Shown: piece by piece, positions 13,556 to 16,212 of the stretch
Layout: each line of letters begins with the position of its first letter
Position numbering within the stretch: the stretch's first letter is position 1
Source of the DNA: JBCBTJ01 sp964597685
Lineage (GTDB): Bacteria > Pseudomonadota > Alphaproteobacteria > Caulobacterales > Hyphomonadaceae
DNA length: 16,212 nucleotides
Assembly: GCA_964597685.1 (NCBI GenBank)
Contig: CAZQZC010000057.1
Coordinates: forward strand, 1-16,212
Direction: 5' to 3'
Made by a program: the position numbers and the translations under genes
The notes under the pieces: generated by a model
The model's database searches: none
What the model was told of the DNA's origin: nothing
What the model saw: the letters and a program-made list of their open reading frames with translations, nothing else

Positions 13556-14992
13556 TCACCCCGGAAAGGCGGCCAGACCGAATTTCTCTCGTTTGGACGG
13601 ATCGTCGACGCCGCCGCGGTAACGCGCGAGCGGGCCGATCGTGGCGATGGCTGCGAACAGTAAGAAGATCTCGAAGTGATAGACGGCGCTGTAGCCCGCC
13701 GCCGGCGTCGACAAAGCGGGCCCTAACGCTCCGCTGGCCGCCAGCGTGGATATCACGTCGCGCAAAGCGCCCCCGGCGGCGATGGCCAACCCAGCGGCGG
13801 TGGCCTGCACCGCGCCCCAAGCGCCGAGCGCGATGCCGCTGTCGGCGTCGCGGGCGAGCGCCATGGCCGCCGTTAACGTGGCGACCGAGAACAAGCCCCC
13901 GCCAACGCCGATCATGACGACGCCGATCCGAAACAGAAGAGGCGAGCCGACCGGCTCCGCAAACACAACCGCCGAAAAGGCGAGGACGCCGATAAGCGCG
14001 CCCCATCCGCCGAGCCGGTGCGGCTCCGCCCCGCGGCTGAGACGCCGGCTGGCGAGCGCGAACCCGGCCAGAGCGCCAAGGGCGAAGATGGCCGTGAGCT
14101 GCGTTGTCGCAGCGACCTCGAGCCCCAGAATCTCGCCGCCATAGGGCTCCAATAGGATGTCCTGCATGCTGAAGCCTGCAGACCCCAGCGCCACGGCGAT
14201 CAATAGGCGTTTCGCGCGCGGATCCTCCATCAGCTTGCGCCAAGCGTCGCGGAAGTGCGGACGAGGCGCGTCAAGCGTCGCCCGGCGTGGGTCTCGCGCC
14301 TCCTGTTTCCACAGCGCGATCACGTTGAGGACCATGGTGAGCGCGGCCGCCCCCTGGATCACCTGGATAAGCTTGATGTGCGCGAAATCCGCCAATAGCG
14401 CACCGATGACAATCCCGCTCACGGCCATGCCGGCGAGCAGCATGACGTAGAGCAGCGCGACGACGCGGGGCCGGGCCTCTTCCGGCGCAATATCGGTCGC
14501 CAGCGCCAGCCCCGCCGTCTGCGTGGTGTGCAGGCCGGCGCCGACCAGGAGGAAGGCGAGCGCCGCGCCGGCGTGCCCGATCCATTCCGGGCCCGCCGCG
14601 TCGCCCGACAAATAGATCAACGCGAAGGGCATGATCGACAGCCCGCCGAATTGCAGCATCGAGCCGAACCATATGTAGGGGCTGCGCCGCCAGCCGAGCA
14701 CGGATCTGTGGGTGTCCGATTTGTGCCCGATCAGCGCCCGGAAGGGCGCGAACACCAAGGGAAGTGAGACCATGAGCGCGACGAGCCAGGTGGGCACGGC
14801 GAGCTCGACGATCATCACGCGGTTGATCGTGCCGGTGAGCAAGGCGAGCGCCATGCCGACGGAGACCTGGAACAGCGACAGGCGCAATAAACGGCCGAGC
14901 GGCAGCGTGTCGCTCGCCGCGTCGGCGAACGGCAGAAAGCGCGTCCCCACCTGCGTCCAAAGCGTCGCCAGATCTCGCCGAGGCGTCGTCAT
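13556..14992 (-). CDS. lhaA: LhaA / PucC-family light-harvesting 1 assembly transporter
   Basis: A 478-aa, twelve-span protein of the BCH (PucC/LhaA) branch of the major facilitator superfamily, thought to hand bacteriochlorophyll to LH1 polypeptides during assembly. The N-terminus has LRLSLFQVSVGMALALLTGT (35-54) and NRVMIVELAVPTWLVALM, followed by the family motif PFRALIGHKSDTHRSVLGWR and RSPYIWFGS. Later come the long central loop (about 230-260) and SAGFSMQDILLEPYGGEILG. Position between bchM and puhA distinguishes LhaA from PucC, which goes with the LH2 genes. The ATG at 14992 overlaps the bchM stop as ATGA. The stop precedes puhA by 24 nt. Confidence 0.95.
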   Translation of the reverse strand: MTTPRRDLATLWTQVGTRFLPFADAASDTLPLGRLLRLSLFQVSVGMALALLTGTINRVMIVELAVPTWLVALMVSLPLVFAPFRALIGHKSDTHRSVLGWRRSPYIWFGSMLQFGGLSIMPFALIYLSGDAAGPEWIGHAGAALAFLLVGAGLHTTQTAGLALATDIAPEEARPRVVALLYVMLLAGMAVSGIVIGALLADFAHIKLIQVIQGAAALTMVLNVIALWKQEARDPRRATLDAPRPHFRDAWRKLMEDPRAKRLLIAVALGSAGFSMQDILLEPYGGEILGLEVAATTQLTAIFALGALAGFALASRRLSRGAEPHRLGGWGALIGVLAFSAVVFAEPVGSPLLFRIGVVMIGVGGGLFSVATLTAAMALARDADSGIALGAWGAVQATAAGLAIAAGGALRDVISTLAASGALGPALSTPAAGYSAVYHFEIFLLFAAIATIGPLARYRGGVDDPSKREKFGLAAFPG

Positions 14993-15690
14993 GCTGGGAC
15001 CAGCTCCATCGCGTTCGAAATGTAAAAGCCCGATTGGACGCGCTGCGATTGCCCAGCGCGCCAGGTATGAAGGTCGGGCGACGCCGCAACACGCTCGCGC
15101 AAGTCACGCTCGGCGATCGGTTGGATCGCCGGCGACCGGTCGCCCTTGGGAAACAGTTTCCCTGCCGCGTGCATGAGTGTAAGCGCCGGCGTGCGCGGCG
15201 CATGCGTGAAGACGACCGAGCCGCGCGCGCAGCCGGCGAAGCCCTCTAACGTTTGAACGATATCGGCGGGGCCGTAATGGATCAGAGAATCCATCGCAAC
15301 GACGTGGTCGAACGTTCCGAAGGCGGGGTCGAACATATCGCCGACATGGAAATTGATCGTCCCGGACACGGATTCCGGGTCGAACCGGTCCTTGGCCAGC
15401 CCCACCAGCGTCTGCGACAGGTCCACGGCGACAACATCCGCCCCGCGCCGCGCGGCCTCAACGGAGAACTGGCCTGCGCCGCAACCCGCGTCCAGGACCC
15501 GACGTCCCGTCAGGTCGTTCGGCAGCCAGGAGAGCAATATCTCCCGCATCGCATCCCGGCCCGCCCGCACCGTGGCGCGCACGCCGCTGACGGGCGCGTC
15601 TGAGGTCAGCCTCGCCCACGCATCAGCCGCAGTACGGTCGAAATAGGTCTCCAATTCGGAGCGGCGGCGGAGATAGGTCGCAGACGTCAT
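14989..15690 (-). CDS. bchM: Mg-protoporphyrin IX O-methyltransferase
   Basis: A 233-aa SAM-dependent enzyme that methylates the ring-C propionate of Mg-protoporphyrin IX, giving the substrate of AcsF. The family N-terminus TYLRRRSELETYFDRTAADAW (5-25) is followed by the SAM-binding motif RRVLDAGCGAGQFSVEAARR (63-82), an acidic residue in VVAVDLS (86-92), INFHVGDMFD (112-121) and DHVVAMDSLIHYG (128-140). The C-terminal QSGFYISNAMELV is also typical. The ATG at 15690 lies 1 nt after the bchL stop, and the stop overlaps the lhaA start. Length and order match other clusters. Confidence 0.97.
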   Translation of the reverse strand: MTSATYLRRRSELETYFDRTAADAWARLTSDAPVSGVRATVRAGRDAMREILLSWLPNDLTGRRVLDAGCGAGQFSVEAARRGADVVAVDLSQTLVGLAKDRFDPESVSGTINFHVGDMFDPAFGTFDHVVAMDSLIHYGPADIVQTLEGFAGCARGSVVFTHAPRTPALTLMHAAGKLFPKGDRSPAIQPIAERDLRERVAASPDLHTWRAGQSQRVQSGFYISNAMELVPA

Positions 15691-15691
15691 G

Positions 15692-16212
15692 TCAGTCGAA
15701 CCCCAGAAAGTCGAAGATCTCGCGATCTTTCATGGGTTGCGCCTTCAAGGGCTCCACGCCCTCCCACAAGGTCTCGGCGAGGCGGATGTATTCCGCCTGG
15801 ACCGCCTCCAGCTCAGGCGACCCGTCCATTTCGAACAGGGTCGACTTCTTCAGCCGCGACCGGCGGATTACGTCGAGGTCCGGGAAATGGGCGAGACGCT
15901 CGAGGCCCGTGGCCGCATTGAAGCGGTCGATCTCATCCGTCGCCGCGCTGCGATTGGCGATGACGCCGCCGAGGCGCACCTCGTAATTCTTCGCCTTGGC
16001 CTGGATCGCCGATACGATCCGGTTCATGGCGAAGATCGAGTCGAAATCGTTCGCCGTAACGATGAGGCCGCGTTCGGCGTGCTGGAGGGGTGAGGCGAAC
16101 CCGCCGCAAACGACGTCGCCCAGCACGGCGAAGATCACCACATCGGTGTCCTCCAGCAGGTGATGCTCCTTCAGCAGCTTCACGGTCTGACCGACGACAT
16201 AGCCGCCGCATC
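15692..16212 (-). CDS. bchL: light-independent protochlorophyllide reductase Fe protein, C-terminal part (5' end outside window)
   Basis: The ATP-dependent electron donor to BchNB in dark protochlorophyllide reduction, homologous to nitrogenase NifH. The visible 173 residues begin CGGYVVGQTVKLLKEHHLL, with the first [4Fe-4S] cysteine at codon 16208-16210. The second cysteine is in GDVVCGGFASPLQHA (codon 16106-16108). YEVRLGGVIANRSAATDEID, FPDLDVIRRSRLKKSTLFEMD and the C-terminal IFDFLGFD match the family throughout. The switch II stretch reads FAVLGD, where the family has FDVLGD; the usual aspartate is Ala (codon 16127-16129), while the second Asp (16115-16117) is kept. The gene starts beyond the right edge. 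Confidence 0.97.
   Translation of the reverse strand, partial: CGGYVVGQTVKLLKEHHLLEDTDVVIFAVLGDVVCGGFASPLQHAERGLIVTANDFDSIFAMNRIVSAIQAKAKNYEVRLGGVIANRSAATDEIDRFNAATGLERLAHFPDLDVIRRSRLKKSTLFEMDGSPELEAVQAEYIRLAETLWEGVEPLKAQPMKDREIFDFLGFD

Noticed and set aside
14271..15203. 310-codon minus-strand frame overlapping lhaA and bchM
   Set aside because: Arg-rich shadow frame; the ATGA-coupled lhaA and bchM fully account for the region.

Overview
The window is high-GC bacterial DNA carrying one end of a purple-bacterial photosynthesis gene cluster. The minus-strand order bchL-bchM-lhaA-puhA-puhB-puhC-(98-aa orf)-acsF-puhE-hemA is typical of phototrophic Alphaproteobacteria. A reaction-centre H subunit, the oxygen-dependent AcsF cyclase and a Shemin-type 5-aminolevulinate synthase point to an aerobic anoxygenic or facultative phototroph. 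An intergenic repeat I recognise from Alphaproteobacteria agrees. The genus cannot be fixed from the sequence alone.

Layout. Bases 1-861 are the 3' part of thrS (+), followed by a secreted SYLF-domain protein (962-1528, +). A small surface-polysaccharide group follows: an FkbM-type methyltransferase (1529-2215, -) divergent from an O-antigen ligase-like membrane protein (2310-3545, +), which is translationally coupled to a GT2 glycosyltransferase (3542-4399, +). Next come a hydroxymethylglutaryl-CoA lyase (4521-5414, -), divergent hisI (5508-5906, +) and a lipoprotein with a complete metallo-beta-lactamase/AHL-lactonase metal site (5936-6883, +). A 97-bp repeat with a terminator-like hairpin (6884-6980) separates this flank from the photosynthesis block.

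From 6996 to the right edge every gene is on the minus strand. Transcription enters from bchL at the right edge and runs leftward to an ATP-grasp enzyme at 6996-8147. Junctions are very tight: a 1-nt gap, two ATGA overlaps, one TGATG, one TAATG and an 11-nt overlap, so this looks like a single translationally coupled transcript. Functionally it joins tetrapyrrole entry (HemA) and bacteriochlorophyll steps (BchL, BchM, AcsF) with reaction-centre and LH1 assembly (PuhA, PuhB, PuhC, PuhE, LhaA). The unexplained members are the 98-aa protein between puhC and acsF and the ATP-grasp enzyme after hemA.

The points most worth a second look are an Asp-to-Ala change in the switch II motif of BchL, the ATP-grasp enzyme at the operon tail, the conserved-looking 98-aa orf, the boundary repeat/terminator and the predicted lipid-anchored lactonase. 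No gene-free stretch exceeds 300 bases. I saw no tRNA, rRNA, CRISPR array or insertion sequence.
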